Shown: positions 1 to 9,740 of the stretch, in pieces
Layout of the letters: every line of letters starts with the position of its first letter
How positions within the stretch are numbered: the first letter of the stretch is position 1
Assembly (NCBI RefSeq): GCF_009852415.1
Contig: NZ_WOXS01000002.1
Span: 8,100,001-8,164,000, forward strand
Length of the DNA stretch: 64,000 nt
Origin: Streptomyces sp. Tu 3180
GTDB lineage: Bacteria; Actinomycetota; Actinomycetes; Streptomycetales; Streptomycetaceae
Direction: 5' to 3'
Notes under the pieces: model-generated
What the model saw: the letters and a program-made list of their open reading frames with translations, nothing else
Databases searched by the model: none
Told to the model about the DNA's origin: nothing
Position numbers and translations under genes: made by a program

Positions 1-135
1 GAAGCCCGCGAGCATGGCGAAAGCGGCTACCGCGAGCGAGTACCGGATCATGTTGTACTCGCCGACCGTGTAGATCAGCGTGCCGGTGAACTCGCCTCTT
101 CCGGGAGGAGCGGCCATGGCGTCTATGGGTGTCAC
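1..135 (-). CDS. probable microbial rhodopsin, N-terminus only
   Basis: Only the first 45 codons are in the window; the gene continues past position 1. The start is GTG at 135, with AGGAG eight bases upstream; an ATG at 117 is the alternative. The visible peptide is a short polar stretch, then a segment reading TVGEYNMIRYSLAVAAFAML. This resembles the first helix of bacteriorhodopsin/xanthorhodopsin-like proteins, where a TxGEY/TxGQY turn precedes helix A. If so, it is a retinal-binding, light-driven membrane pump or sensor. The neighbouring carotenoid genes fit, since retinal is made from carotenoids. It is divergent from the BrkB fusion gene. The call rests on one helix and context; another small membrane protein cannot be excluded. 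Confidence 0.45.
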   Translation of the reverse strand, partial: MTPIDAMAAPPGRGEFTGTLIYTVGEYNMIRYSLAVAAFAMLAGF

Positions 136-306
136 GGAGAGGACTCCTGGCTCCGGTCGTGTCCGGCCGTATCGGTCGATGCGGCTGTTTCTCGAAGCTA
201 GAAGCGCCCTGTGGGCGCGGCGACCCTCCGGAGGCATTCGAGGGACGTGGCGGACGGCGCCCGTACCCGGTGTCGCGCGGTGTCCTGTGTATCGTCACCG
301 CAAAGC

Positions 307-333
307 GGACATATGCCCCGAAAGTGTATGTCC
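307..333. promoter_or_regulatory. inverted repeat in divergent promoter region
   Basis: GGACATA (307-313) and TATGTCC (327-333) form a 7-bp perfect dyad with a 13-base spacer. It lies between the divergent rhodopsin-like gene and the BrkB fusion gene, just upstream of the latter's ribosome binding site (GAGGAG, about 347-352). The position suits an operator for a dimeric repressor or activator controlling one or both genes. I cannot name the regulator. Confidence 0.3.
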
Positions 334-358
334 CGCGAGACGTGCAGAGGAGCCGCCG

Positions 359-2008
359 GTGCCCACTGGTGCCACGCACACGAGGCGGGGCGCGCTGCGC
401 CTGCTCGTCCGCGAGGTGCGCGGTGGTCTGCACGGCAGGCAGGTGGCCCTGGTGGCGGCGGGAATCTCCTTCTTCGGGATGCTCTCCGCCGTCTCCCTGG
501 CGCTGGTCCTGCTCCGGCTGTGCGCGTTCGCGACCGGTGCGGACGGCACCCGGCAGGCCGTGGCGCGGATCGCGGACGCGCTTCCGTACGGGCACGGGGT
601 GCAGACCGGGCTGGACACCCTGGCCGGGGCGGCGGTCCGGCTGTCCTGGCCGGCGCTCGCCATCGCGCTGGTGCCCGCCACCGTGTACGGGGAAGGGCTG
701 CGCCGGGGCTTCCTGCAGTTGTCCCCGGTGGCGGCGGAGGACGACACGTTCACCGGCTGGCGGGGCAGGCTGGGGCTGGTGCCCGCGCTGGTGGCGGCCC
801 CGCTCCTCACCGGCGTCGCCCTGTACGCCGGGCCGGCGCTGGCCCGGCTGGCCGACGCCGGCGGCTGGCGTCCTGCCCTGTCCGCCTTCCTGGCCTTCCA
901 CCTGCTGTGGCTCCTGCTCTCCGCGGAGGTGCTCCTGGTGTTCCGGTTCGTCGGCGTCGGCGTCGCCGGTTCCCGGGCGACGGTCGTGGCCGCGTTCGTG
1001 ACGGGGGCGTTCCTGTGCGGTTTCCTCTGCGGCTTCGTGGTGTTCCTGGCCGTTCCGGTCGACTGGAGCCTGCCGTTCGGCGGACTCGCCGTCCCCGGGG
1101 TCACCGTGGCGCTGGGGCTGTGGCTGTACCTGCTGCACGCGGTCCTGCTCGTCGGCTACCAGCTGATGCTCTGTCTGGACGGCCGCGCGGGCCCCCTCCT
1201 CGCCGTGCTCCGTCCTTTCCGGAGGAGCCGCCCACCGGGCGAGGACCCGCCCGGTGGGCCCGCCCCCCGGTCGCGGTCCGGGGCGCCCGCGGTCGCGAGG
1301 GCCCGCTTCCACCTCCGCGGGAGGACGTCCGCCGGGCCCGGGACGCGCGGCCGCGCCGGCGGTCTGGACCGGTGGGCCGAGCTCCACGGAGGGCATGACC
1401 CTTCCGGCAGCGTCCTGACCTCGACGTGGGTGGCGCTGGTCCAGCGCTGCGCCCGCACGCGTCCGCTCCGTGCCGTGCCGCCCGATCTCCTCTCACTGGC
1501 GGGGCCCCTCGCGGTCGCCGCCGCCGTGGCGCCGGCCGCGGCGGGCGGCCCGTGGCCGCTGGTCTCCTGCGCCCTCGTCGTCCTGTCCGGCCTGTGCGAC
1601 GGGCTGGACGGCGCGGTCGCCGCGGTCACCGACCGGGCCCGCCCGCTGGGCGCCGTGGTGGACGCCCTGGCCGACCGGGTGGCGGACCTGCTGCTCGCCG
1701 TGGTCCTGTACGTCCTGGGAGCGCCGGCCGCCTGGTGCCTGGCGGCCGTCTCGCTGGCTCAGCTGCACGAGTACGTGCGGGCCCGGGCCAACGCGGCGGG
1801 CATGCGCGGGGTCGGGGCGCTGAGTGTCGCCGAACGGCCGCTGCGGGTGGTGCTGTGCGCGCTCGCGTGCCTGGGGAGCGGTCTGCTGCCCGAAGGCACG
1901 CCGGGCACGGGGTGGGACTGGGCGACGGTGTGCGTGCTGTGCTGGACGGCGGCCGGAGCCGTCGGCTTCCTGCACCTGGGGGCCGGAGTGGTGCGCGCGC
2001 TGCGATAG
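359..2008 (+). CDS. BrkB/YihY membrane domain fused to CDP-alcohol phosphatidyltransferase domain
   Basis: A 549-residue integral membrane protein. I place the start at GTG 359 because GAGGAG lies just upstream; earlier in-frame ATGs would overlap the rhodopsin gene. Residues about 15-280 look like the YihY/BrkB envelope family, with an AAGISFFGMLS-type first helix and five or six further hydrophobic segments. A charged Pro/Arg/Gly linker follows. Residues about 370-549 match CDP-alcohol phosphatidyltransferases: the motif DG-x2-A-x9-G-x3-D-x3-D is present (DGAVAA...GAVVDALAD), with Ala replacing the usual Arg after the first Ala. The second domain would transfer a phosphoalcohol from CDP-alcohol to a lipid or polyol. 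It converges on the carotenoid operon, with 13 bases between stop codons. Confidence 0.7.
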   Translation: MPTGATHTRRGALRLLVREVRGGLHGRQVALVAAGISFFGMLSAVSLALVLLRLCAFATGADGTRQAVARIADALPYGHGVQTGLDTLAGAAVRLSWPALAIALVPATVYGEGLRRGFLQLSPVAAEDDTFTGWRGRLGLVPALVAAPLLTGVALYAGPALARLADAGGWRPALSAFLAFHLLWLLLSAEVLLVFRFVGVGVAGSRATVVAAFVTGAFLCGFLCGFVVFLAVPVDWSLPFGGLAVPGVTVALGLWLYLLHAVLLVGYQLMLCLDGRAGPLLAVLRPFRRSRPPGEDPPGGPAPRSRSGAPAVARARFHLRGRTSAGPGTRGRAGGLDRWAELHGGHDPSGSVLTSTWVALVQRCARTRPLRAVPPDLLSLAGPLAVAAAVAPAAAGGPWPLVSCALVVLSGLCDGLDGAVAAVTDRARPLGAVVDALADRVADLLLAVVLYVLGAPAAWCLAAVSLAQLHEYVRARANAAGMRGVGALSVAERPLRVVLCALACLGSGLLPEGTPGTGWDWATVCVLCWTAAGAVGFLHLGAGVVRALR

Positions 2009-2021
2009 CGGTCCCGCGGAG

Positions 2022-3515
2022 TCAGGCGTCGCCGATCTGCGCCGCGGCGATCTCCGCCGACAGCGCCACCAGCGGAAGGCCGCCGCCGGGGTGGGCGGAC
2101 CCGCCGACGAGGAAGAGCCCGGGGACGGGAGAGCGGTTGGCCGGGCGGAGGAAGGCGGCGCGGGCGCCGTTGGAGGAGGTGCCGTAGATGGCGCCGCCCG
2201 GGCTTCCGGTCGCGTGCTCCAGGTCGAAGGGGGTGCGGGCCTCGTACCACAGCAGGCGCCGGCGCACGTCCGTGCCGCGGTCGGCCATGATGTCCAGGAC
2301 CCGCTCGACGTAGGACTCCTTGAGCCCCGGGACGGTCCAGTCGACGGCGCCGGGCGCCTTCCGCGGCGCGTGCCGGGGGGCGTTGACCAGCACGAACCAC
2401 GCCTCGTGCGCGTCATCGGGACGCAGCGCGGCGTCATCCGGCGCGCTGATGTACACCGTCGGGTCGGCGGCGGGACGAGCCCGGGCGCCGAAGACGGCGT
2501 CGAACTCCGCGTCGTAGTCCGCCGGGAACAGGACCCGGTGGTGCGGTGTCCGGGGATCCCGCCCGCGCAGCGCGAGCAGCAGAACGAACCCGGCCAGCGA
2601 GGGCTGGGCACGTGCGAGGGCGGCCAGGGGCCGGCGCCCGCGCCGGTCCGCCGCCAGGCGTCCGTAGAGGACCGCGGCGTCGACGCCGGAGACGACGACG
2701 TCCGCCGCCGCCGTGCCGCCGTCCGCCAGGCGGACCCCGGTGACGCCCCGGCCCGAGGTCTCCACCGCGGCGATCTCGCAGCCGTAGCGGAACCGCACCC
2801 CCAGCTCGACGCAGCGCCGCTCCACGGCCTCGGCCAGCAGGCGCAGACCGCCGGGCACGTACCAGGTGCCGTAGTGCTGCTCCACGTACGGGACCACCGC
2901 CAGGACGCCGGGCGCGCGCCGGGGATCGGAGCCGCTGTACGTGGCGTAGCGCTCCAGCCACATGCGCAGCCGAGGATCACGCAGGTACCGTCGGCCGGTG
3001 CCCCGCAGGGTGCGCCAGGGGGCGACAGCGGCCAGGTCGCGGGGACGGACCGAGCGGCGCAGCAGCTCCGCCGGACCGCCGAGCGGCCGCCGCAGCACAC
3101 GCTCGCCCACCAGCCGCCACAACTCGCCGGAGGCCGCGTGCAGCCGGGCCCACTGCGCCCCGGCCCCTTCGCCCAGGGCACCGTCCAGCGCCTCGGGCAC
3201 CAGGCGCGGGTCACCCGGCATCGCCAGGCGGGTCCCGTCGGCGAACCGGTAACTGCAGGCCGGCTCCACCGGCCTCAGCGGTACGCACCGCTCCAGGGGC
3301 GCGCCGGTGTCCGCGAACAGCCGGCGGTAGACCCCGGGCAGGGTCAGCAGCGACGGCCCGGTGTCGAAGACGAAACCGTCCCGGCGCACGGTGCCGAGCT
3401 TGCCCCCGCACACGGCCGCCCGCTCGTACACGGTGACGCGGTGCCCCTGGCGGGCGAGCCGGGCGGCGGCCGCCAGCCCGCCCATACCGGCACCGATCAC
3501 GGCGACGCGGGCCAT
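2022..3515 (-). CDS. CrtI-type FAD-dependent carotenoid oxidoreductase (phytoene desaturase family)
   Basis: A 497-residue flavoprotein. Residues 4-32 carry the dinucleotide-binding GxGxxG with the following E-R (VIGAGMGGLAAAARL...VYER). The CrtI-like GGK and FDTGPSLLTLP motifs follow at about 38-60. The C-terminus has the family signature PGLFLVGGSAHPGGGLPLV. Members desaturate, isomerise or oxidise carotenoids using FAD. As last gene of the cruF-glycosyltransferase-crtI operon, it could be a 3,4-desaturase acting on hydroxylated ends rather than the primary phytoene desaturase; no phytoene synthase is in view. The ATG at 3515 follows the glycosyltransferase stop after a single base, so translation is probably coupled. 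Confidence 0.8.
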   Translation of the reverse strand: MARVAVIGAGMGGLAAAARLARQGHRVTVYERAAVCGGKLGTVRRDGFVFDTGPSLLTLPGVYRRLFADTGAPLERCVPLRPVEPACSYRFADGTRLAMPGDPRLVPEALDGALGEGAGAQWARLHAASGELWRLVGERVLRRPLGGPAELLRRSVRPRDLAAVAPWRTLRGTGRRYLRDPRLRMWLERYATYSGSDPRRAPGVLAVVPYVEQHYGTWYVPGGLRLLAEAVERRCVELGVRFRYGCEIAAVETSGRGVTGVRLADGGTAAADVVVSGVDAAVLYGRLAADRRGRRPLAALARAQPSLAGFVLLLALRGRDPRTPHHRVLFPADYDAEFDAVFGARARPAADPTVYISAPDDAALRPDDAHEAWFVLVNAPRHAPRKAPGAVDWTVPGLKESYVERVLDIMADRGTDVRRRLLWYEARTPFDLEHATGSPGGAIYGTSSNGARAAFLRPANRSPVPGLFLVGGSAHPGGGLPLVALSAEIAAAQIGDA

Positions 3516-3516
3516 C

Positions 3517-4641
3517 TCAGTGCCTCCCCCGCAGCGGTCTGCCCTTCCACGTCAGCGTGGAGCGGCGATGACCGAGCCAGGACCGTGCCGTCAGCGCCAC
3601 CAGCAGTCCCACGGACACCGGGTGGGCCAGCGCGTCCGGCCAGCACCGCCCACCCGTGCGCCGCGCGGTCAGCGCCCTCCCCGCCACGGCCGCGGCGTAT
3701 CCGGCCGCCCCCCAGCGCGACCCCCACAGCACCGCCAGCGGGGGCACCACATAGGCCCAGACGAGGAGGGCGCACACCGCCGCCGCGCCACCGCCGGACC
3801 CGAACGCCGTCCACAGGGACTTGCCGTACCCCTCACGCAGACCGCGCCAGTCGTCGTACATCCGGCACATCGCGATGCGGCTGCCGTCCACGATCCCGCC
3901 CCGGCCACCGGCCCGCTTCAGCGCCCGGACGAGCGCCATGTCCTCGAGGACCTCGTCCGTGACCGCGGCGAAGCCGCCGCATCCGCGCAGGGCGGCGGCG
4001 TCCACGACGAGGAACTGGCCGTTGGCCGCGGACAGCGCCGGCCGCGGTGAGACCTCCGCCCGCCGCAGTGGCAACGCCGTGAGCCACGACCACTGCAACA
4101 GCGGCTGGACGAGCCGGTTGGCGGGTCCCTCGGCGACCTGGCGGGGGAAGGGGGAGACCAGGTCGAGCCGGGCCGAGCGCAGCAGGGCCACCGAGGACGC
4201 CACCGCGTGCGGCGCGAGCACCACGTCCGCGTCCACGAAGACCAGCACGCCGCCCCGCGCGAGCGACGCGAGCTGGTGGCAGGCGTGGGCCTTGCCCGGG
4301 AGGCCGGGCTCCGGTGCCGTGCCGCGCACGACCCGGGCGTGCCGATACGGTCCGCACAGGCGGCGGACCACGTCACCGGTGTCGTCGGTGGACTGGTCGT
4401 CGAGCACGATGACCTCTGCCCGGGGCACACGTTCCTGCGCCAGCAGCGACCGCAGCGCGGGGCCGACCCGCCCGGCCTCGTTGCGCACCGGCATCAGGAG
4501 GGACACCCGCTCGGCCACCGGCGGCGGATCCGCCGGCGGGACCCGCAGGGCCCTGCTGTTCCACGCGCTGTGCACGGCACCGGCGACCGCCAGCATCGAT
4601 CCCGCCGCGACCGCCCTCCGCGCGGAGCCGGACCGGCTCAC
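3517..4641 (-). CDS. family 2 glycosyltransferase, CruG-like carotenoid glycosyltransferase
   Basis: A 374-residue GT-A fold enzyme. The N-terminus has one hydrophobic segment. The nucleotide-sugar site is visible as SLLMPVRNEAGRV, VIVLDDQSTDDT and the metal-binding DxD-like VFVDADV. A DEVLEDMAL acidic motif marks the acceptor site, and two or three C-terminal hydrophobic segments anchor it to the membrane. The start is GTG 4641, which overlaps the cruF stop as GTGA, a classic coupling arrangement. In known bacteria a GT of this type next to cruF glycosylates hydroxylated carotenoid end groups. The sugar donor cannot be told from sequence. Confidence 0.75.
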   Translation of the reverse strand: MSRSGSARRAVAAGSMLAVAGAVHSAWNSRALRVPPADPPPVAERVSLLMPVRNEAGRVGPALRSLLAQERVPRAEVIVLDDQSTDDTGDVVRRLCGPYRHARVVRGTAPEPGLPGKAHACHQLASLARGGVLVFVDADVVLAPHAVASSVALLRSARLDLVSPFPRQVAEGPANRLVQPLLQWSWLTALPLRRAEVSPRPALSAANGQFLVVDAAALRGCGGFAAVTDEVLEDMALVRALKRAGGRGGIVDGSRIAMCRMYDDWRGLREGYGKSLWTAFGSGGGAAAVCALLVWAYVVPPLAVLWGSRWGAAGYAAAVAGRALTARRTGGRCWPDALAHPVSVGLLVALTARSWLGHRRSTLTWKGRPLRGRH

Positions 4642-5483
4642 CCCCGTCTCCCGGCGGCACCCGCCACCCGCACGGCCAGCGGCACCGCGACCAGGCCCAT
4701 CAGCGCTCCCCCCACCAGCGCCACCTGCGGGCGGCCGAAGAACACCAGGCAGGCCAGCACCGAGGAGGCGTAGGTCCACAGGTACAGCACGACGGCCGGA
4801 CCACCGGGCGTGCCGTCCCCGGCGGGCCGCCGCACCAGGCGTCCGCAGGCGGCGTCCACGGCGGCGACCATGACCACGGACACGGCCGCCCACCCGGCGA
4901 AGTTGGTCAGCGGCACGCCCTCCACGCCGGGGAGCGCCGGGGAGGGGTCCGACCAGATCCAGTGACCGGCGTCGATCATCTGCGGGTCGAGGAAGACGTC
5001 CCAGGACGCCAGCGCCCACCCTCCGACCACCGCCGTGCGCACGCGGGCCGCGGGCGTCCCGGCGCGCCCCCGGCTCCCGGCCAGTACGCGTCCCGCCTCC
5101 AGGGCGGGCCAGGCCATCATGACCCAGGCGAGAGGCACCACCACCGGCACTCCCGCCACGCTCGGACCCAGGGAGCCCGTGTAGTGGTAGGCGCCGAACG
5201 GAAACCCCGTACGCACCCCCACGGCCTCCACCGCCAGGCCCCCCAGCCCCGCCACCGCGAACAGCACCAGCGGTCCCCGCGCACCGTGCCGCAGCGCGGC
5301 GGCCGCGAGGGACGCCAGGCAGAAGACCACCACGCCGACGACGGTGAGCACGTCGCGCCCCGGGCCGGACACGAGCGGGTAAGGAATCTGGCACAGCACG
5401 GCGGCCACGGCCAGTGCCCGGACCGCCCGCCGGCCGGCCCCGGGCCCACGGCGCAGCGCCGGCCGTTCCTGTACCTGAACCAT
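4638..5483 (-). CDS. cruF: CruF-like carotenoid 1',2'-hydratase (DUF422 family membrane protein)
   Basis: A 281-residue, roughly seven-helix membrane protein. The family's landmarks are present: TGFPFGAYHYTGSLGP, GVPVVVPLAWVMM, WDVFLDPQMI and GVPLTNFAGW. CruF proteins add water across the psi-end 1,2 double bond of lycopene-type carotenoids, giving tertiary alcohols. This would be the first step of the operon, feeding the downstream glycosyltransferase and CrtI-type enzyme. The ATG start at 5483 has no strong ribosome binding site, and I see no clear promoter in the upstream 300 bases. Confidence 0.75.
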   Translation of the reverse strand: MVQVQERPALRRGPGAGRRAVRALAVAAVLCQIPYPLVSGPGRDVLTVVGVVVFCLASLAAAALRHGARGPLVLFAVAGLGGLAVEAVGVRTGFPFGAYHYTGSLGPSVAGVPVVVPLAWVMMAWPALEAGRVLAGSRGRAGTPAARVRTAVVGGWALASWDVFLDPQMIDAGHWIWSDPSPALPGVEGVPLTNFAGWAAVSVVMVAAVDAACGRLVRRPAGDGTPGGPAVVLYLWTYASSVLACLVFFGRPQVALVGGALMGLVAVPLAVRVAGAAGRRG

Positions 5484-5784
5484 GCCGCGAGCATAGGGAG
5501 ACGACCCGGTCCCACCGCCGACGCGGCAGGACCGCCACCGGGGGCTTCACCGGTACGGACCACACCACGGCACCCGCGGATGCCGCCCGCACGAGCCCGG
5601 GACCGGGCGGAACCGCACCGTGCCCCGTCGTCCGGCCGGCGACAGTGGTGAGGGAACGGTCCGAGCGTGGTCCTCGGCCGCTGCGAGGACGAGGCGCAGG
5701 CGCGGGCCCGGCGAAGCGGTGGAAGCGTCGTGGGACCGCACGCCCACGCCCTCCTCCGCCGGGCGGTGCCGGGGTGCCCGTGGA
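5484..5784. other. non-coding stretch upstream of cruF
   Basis: About 300 bases between the cruF start and the GH43 remnant. It must contain the promoter of the minus-strand carotenoid operon, but I see no convincing -35/-10 pair, repeat or small gene. Open frames here have no recognisable content. Confidence 0.4.
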
Positions 5785-7011
<1,227 letters not shown>

Positions 7012-8547
7012 GTGACCGGATCGTCTTCCTCGCCCGTCGCCGAGGGCGCGCCTCGCCACCACGGCCCGGGTCCCCGTGTCGCTGCCGTGCTCGTGTTCGG
7101 TGCCTCGGCCGCGGTCCTGGTGGTCGAGATCGTCGCCCTGCGGCTGCTGGCTCCCTACCTCGGCCTCACCCTCGAGACCAGCACCATGGTGATCGGCATC
7201 GCCCTCACCGCGATCGCCCTCGGCTCCTGGCTGGGCGGGCGCATCGCCGACCAGGTCGATCCGCGTCGGCTCCTGGGCCCTTCGCTCGGGGTGTCGGGAG
7301 CGGTCGTGGCGCTCACCCCCGCCGTGCTGCGCACCACCGCGGAGTGGGCACCGGCGCTGCTCCTGCTGATCGCGTCGCTGACCATCCTGGTGCCGGGCGC
7401 GCTGCTCTCCGCGGTGACGCCGATCGTGACCAAGTTGCGTCTCACCAGCCTCGCCGAGACCGGAACGGTCGTCGGCCGGCTGTCCGGCGTCGGCACCGTC
7501 GGCGCCATCTTCGGCACCGTCCTCACCGGCTTCGTCCTCGTGTCGCGGTTGCCGGTCAGCGGCATACTGATCGGCCTCGGAACGCTGCTGGTGGTCGGCG
7601 CGGCGCTGGTCGAGTGGCGGACGCGCGGGTGGAGCGGCACCCCCGCCCTGACGCTCGTGGTCGTCGCCGGCGGACTCGCCACCGTGGCCGCGCCCGGTGC
7701 CTGCGACGCGGAGACCAGGTACCACTGCGCACGGGTCGTCGCCGACCCCGACCGGGACAGCGGCCGCACCCTCCTTCTGGACGGCGTGCGACACTCCTAC
7801 GTCGACGTCGACGACCCGACGTTCCTGGAGTTCACGTACGTGCGCGCCATCGCGGCGGCGGTCGATGCCGCCTTCCCCGAAGGCGAGCCGCTCGCCGCCC
7901 ACCACCTGGGCGGCGGCGGGCTCACCTTCCCCCGTTACCTCGCGGCCACGCGGCCCGGAACGCGCAGCCTCGTGTCCGAGATCGACAGCGGGGTCGTGCG
8001 CATCGACCGCGACCGGCTCGGTCTGAACTCGCAAGCGGGTATCGACGTGCGCGTCGAGGACGGCCGGCTCGGCCTGCGGCGGCTGGACGCCGGCAGCCGC
8101 GACCTCGTCGTCGGCGACGCCTTCGGAGGCGTCAGCGTGCCGTGGCACCTCACCACGGTGGAGGCGATGACCGACGTACGGCGGGTGCTCGACGAGGACG
8201 GCCTGTACGTCGCCAACCTCATCGATCACGGAGGTCTGGCCTTCGCACGTGCCGAGGCGGCCACGCTCAGGAAGACCTTCGAGCACGTCGCCCTCCTCGG
8301 CGAACCCGCCGACATCGGCCTCGACCCGACCGCCGCCCCCGAGGGCGGCAATCTGGTGCTGCTCGCCTCCGACCGGTCGGTCGACCTGCGCGCGATCCGG
8401 GAAGCGCTGGACGCCCGGCGCACCGGCTGGAAGGTCACCGCCGGCGACGGCCTCACCTCCTGGATCGGCGACGCCCGACCGCTCACCGACGACTACGCAC
8501 CCGTCGACCAGCTCCTCCAGCCCTCCAGCCCACAGGGCGGCCGGTGA
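7012..8547 (+). CDS. membrane-embedded spermidine synthase-like protein
   Basis: The preferred start is GTG 7012, with GAGGA eight bases upstream; ATG 7003 is possible. The 511-residue protein begins with about six or seven hydrophobic helices (residues 25-220, starting VAAVLVFGASAAVLVVEIVA). It ends with a spermidine/spermine synthase-like Rossmann methyltransferase fold: HHLGGGGLTFPRYL for the nucleotide loop, then the acidic SEIDSGVV, VEDGRLGL and GDAFGG. Such fused proteins are common in actinobacteria and usually of unknown substrate. The SAM-type or decarboxylated-SAM-binding residues look intact. It appears to be monocistronic. Confidence 0.75.
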   Translation: MTGSSSSPVAEGAPRHHGPGPRVAAVLVFGASAAVLVVEIVALRLLAPYLGLTLETSTMVIGIALTAIALGSWLGGRIADQVDPRRLLGPSLGVSGAVVALTPAVLRTTAEWAPALLLLIASLTILVPGALLSAVTPIVTKLRLTSLAETGTVVGRLSGVGTVGAIFGTVLTGFVLVSRLPVSGILIGLGTLLVVGAALVEWRTRGWSGTPALTLVVVAGGLATVAAPGACDAETRYHCARVVADPDRDSGRTLLLDGVRHSYVDVDDPTFLEFTYVRAIAAAVDAAFPEGEPLAAHHLGGGGLTFPRYLAATRPGTRSLVSEIDSGVVRIDRDRLGLNSQAGIDVRVEDGRLGLRRLDAGSRDLVVGDAFGGVSVPWHLTTVEAMTDVRRVLDEDGLYVANLIDHGGLAFARAEAATLRKTFEHVALLGEPADIGLDPTAAPEGGNLVLLASDRSVDLRAIREALDARRTGWKVTAGDGLTSWIGDARPLTDDYAPVDQLLQPSSPQGGR

Positions 8548-8734
8548 CAGGCCGCACCGGCTCGGCCGGGAACCGCTGAGCGGTCCGGCCGCCCGGGCGC
8601 CGGCCGGGCCGGCAACGGCACAGGAGGCACACAGGGTGTGCAAATCCCCTGCACGTCCATGACGTTGACGTGATCATGTCCTTCTTGTTGGGTGGATCGG
8701 GTCAGTCGACGAATCGACCTACGGGGGTTGTCAC

Positions 8735-9091
8735 ATGAGGAACGTGCTTCGAGCGGCGGTGGTCGCCGGTGCCACGCTGGCGCTCGGCGGAATGACGCTG
8801 GCCGGTACCGCGCAGGCGGCGACGGCCGGATTCTTCCTCGGGGACGGCGTCAACATCCGTACGTGCCCCTACACCTCCTGCACGGTGGTGGGTCAGGGGC
8901 AGCGCCTGCAGACCTTCAACGTGGACTGCTGGACGGACGGCACGTCCGTGTCCGGCAGCACGGTGTGGGTGCGCGGACGGAACGCCGCCACCGGTGTCTA
9001 CGGCTACGCGTCCGCCGTGTACGTCAATTCCTCGGGCAACGGCACGCCCGGCTCCGGGGACAGGTGGCGCTACTACGCTCCGCACTGCTGA
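8735..9091 (+). CDS. small secreted SH3-like protein
   Basis: 118 residues. A Sec signal peptide is evident: MRNVLRAA, a hydrophobic run, then GTAQA-ATA as the probable cleavage site near residue 28. The mature part has the bacterial SH3 pattern GDGVNIRTCPYTSCTVVGQG and a GYASAVYV strand typical of small streptomycete SH3 domain proteins. Four cysteines (two in the RTCPYTSC loop, one in DCW, one C-terminal) could form two disulfides. A role in binding cell wall is inferred from the fold only. A strong terminator follows directly. Confidence 0.75.
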   Translation: MRNVLRAAVVAGATLALGGMTLAGTAQAATAGFFLGDGVNIRTCPYTSCTVVGQGQRLQTFNVDCWTDGTSVSGSTVWVRGRNAATGVYGYASAVYVNSSGNGTPGSGDRWRYYAPHC

Positions 9092-9102
9092 TTCCTGGCG
9101 GA

Positions 9103-9138
9103 GCGGCCCGCCGGAACCCCGGGGTTCCGGCGGGCCGC
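9103..9138 (+). terminator. rho-independent-type hairpin
   Basis: An 18-base perfect inverted repeat (GCGGCCCGCCGGAACCCC and its complement) starts 11 bases after the stop codon of the SH3-like protein. There is no long T-run, as is usual in streptomycetes, but the stem is very strong. Confidence 0.85.
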
Positions 9139-9740
9139 TTCCGGTGTCCGGCCGCGGCCCCCGGGGCGATCACCGCGCAGCGGACCGGCGCGGCTGCCGC
9201 GCGGCCTCGGCGCCCCGTCCCGCGAACCCCTCCGGACGCTCGCCCGCCCGGCGCGCCCGCGGGGAAACTCCGTGTCCCCTCCTCCGGCGCCTTGATCACC
9301 TGGCCGCCGAGGACGCCGGACCGCGGTCGCACCGCATGAGTTCTTCCGGCCCGCCGCCATGGTTCAGGGGCCGGTCGGCCGTACGCCGGGCGCCCGTCGC
9401 ACCCTTCGAGAACCGGACCGATGCCCCGCCGGGGTTCTTGCAGGACCGGGCGGCCCCTCCTCCGCAGGCAGGGCCGCCACCTGCGCGTTGATGCGGATCT
9501 CTCTTCCGCGAACACGAAAAGGTTGAACCCTCACCTTGGCCGCCGCGCTGCTCGCGTCGCGTTCACGCAGGCCACAGCGGTGCAGGCGGGAAAGCAACCC
9601 CCTGACCGGAAGCGGGACGAGCACTTTGCGCCCCGGCATCGCGCACTGGAAGTCTTCGACCGTTGAACGCGTGGTCCGCCCGGAAGGACGATGCGCGTTC
9701 ATGAAATTGACGGCCCTTCAGGGAAGGAAGGCGATCAACC
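9139..9740. other. 600-base gene-free region upstream of the amylase inhibitor
   Basis: Open frames on both strands give no recognisable protein. The short dyad AAGGT (9519-9523) / ACCTT (9533-9537) lies in the middle, and the second half presumably holds the promoter of the inhibitor gene, but no confident boxes were found. It may be residue of a lost gene. Confidence 0.4.

Noticed and set aside
80-358. N-terminal extension of the BrkB fusion gene to an ATG at 80
   Set aside because: It would overlap the start of the divergent rhodopsin-like gene and its composition is not protein-like; GTG 359 has the ribosome binding site.
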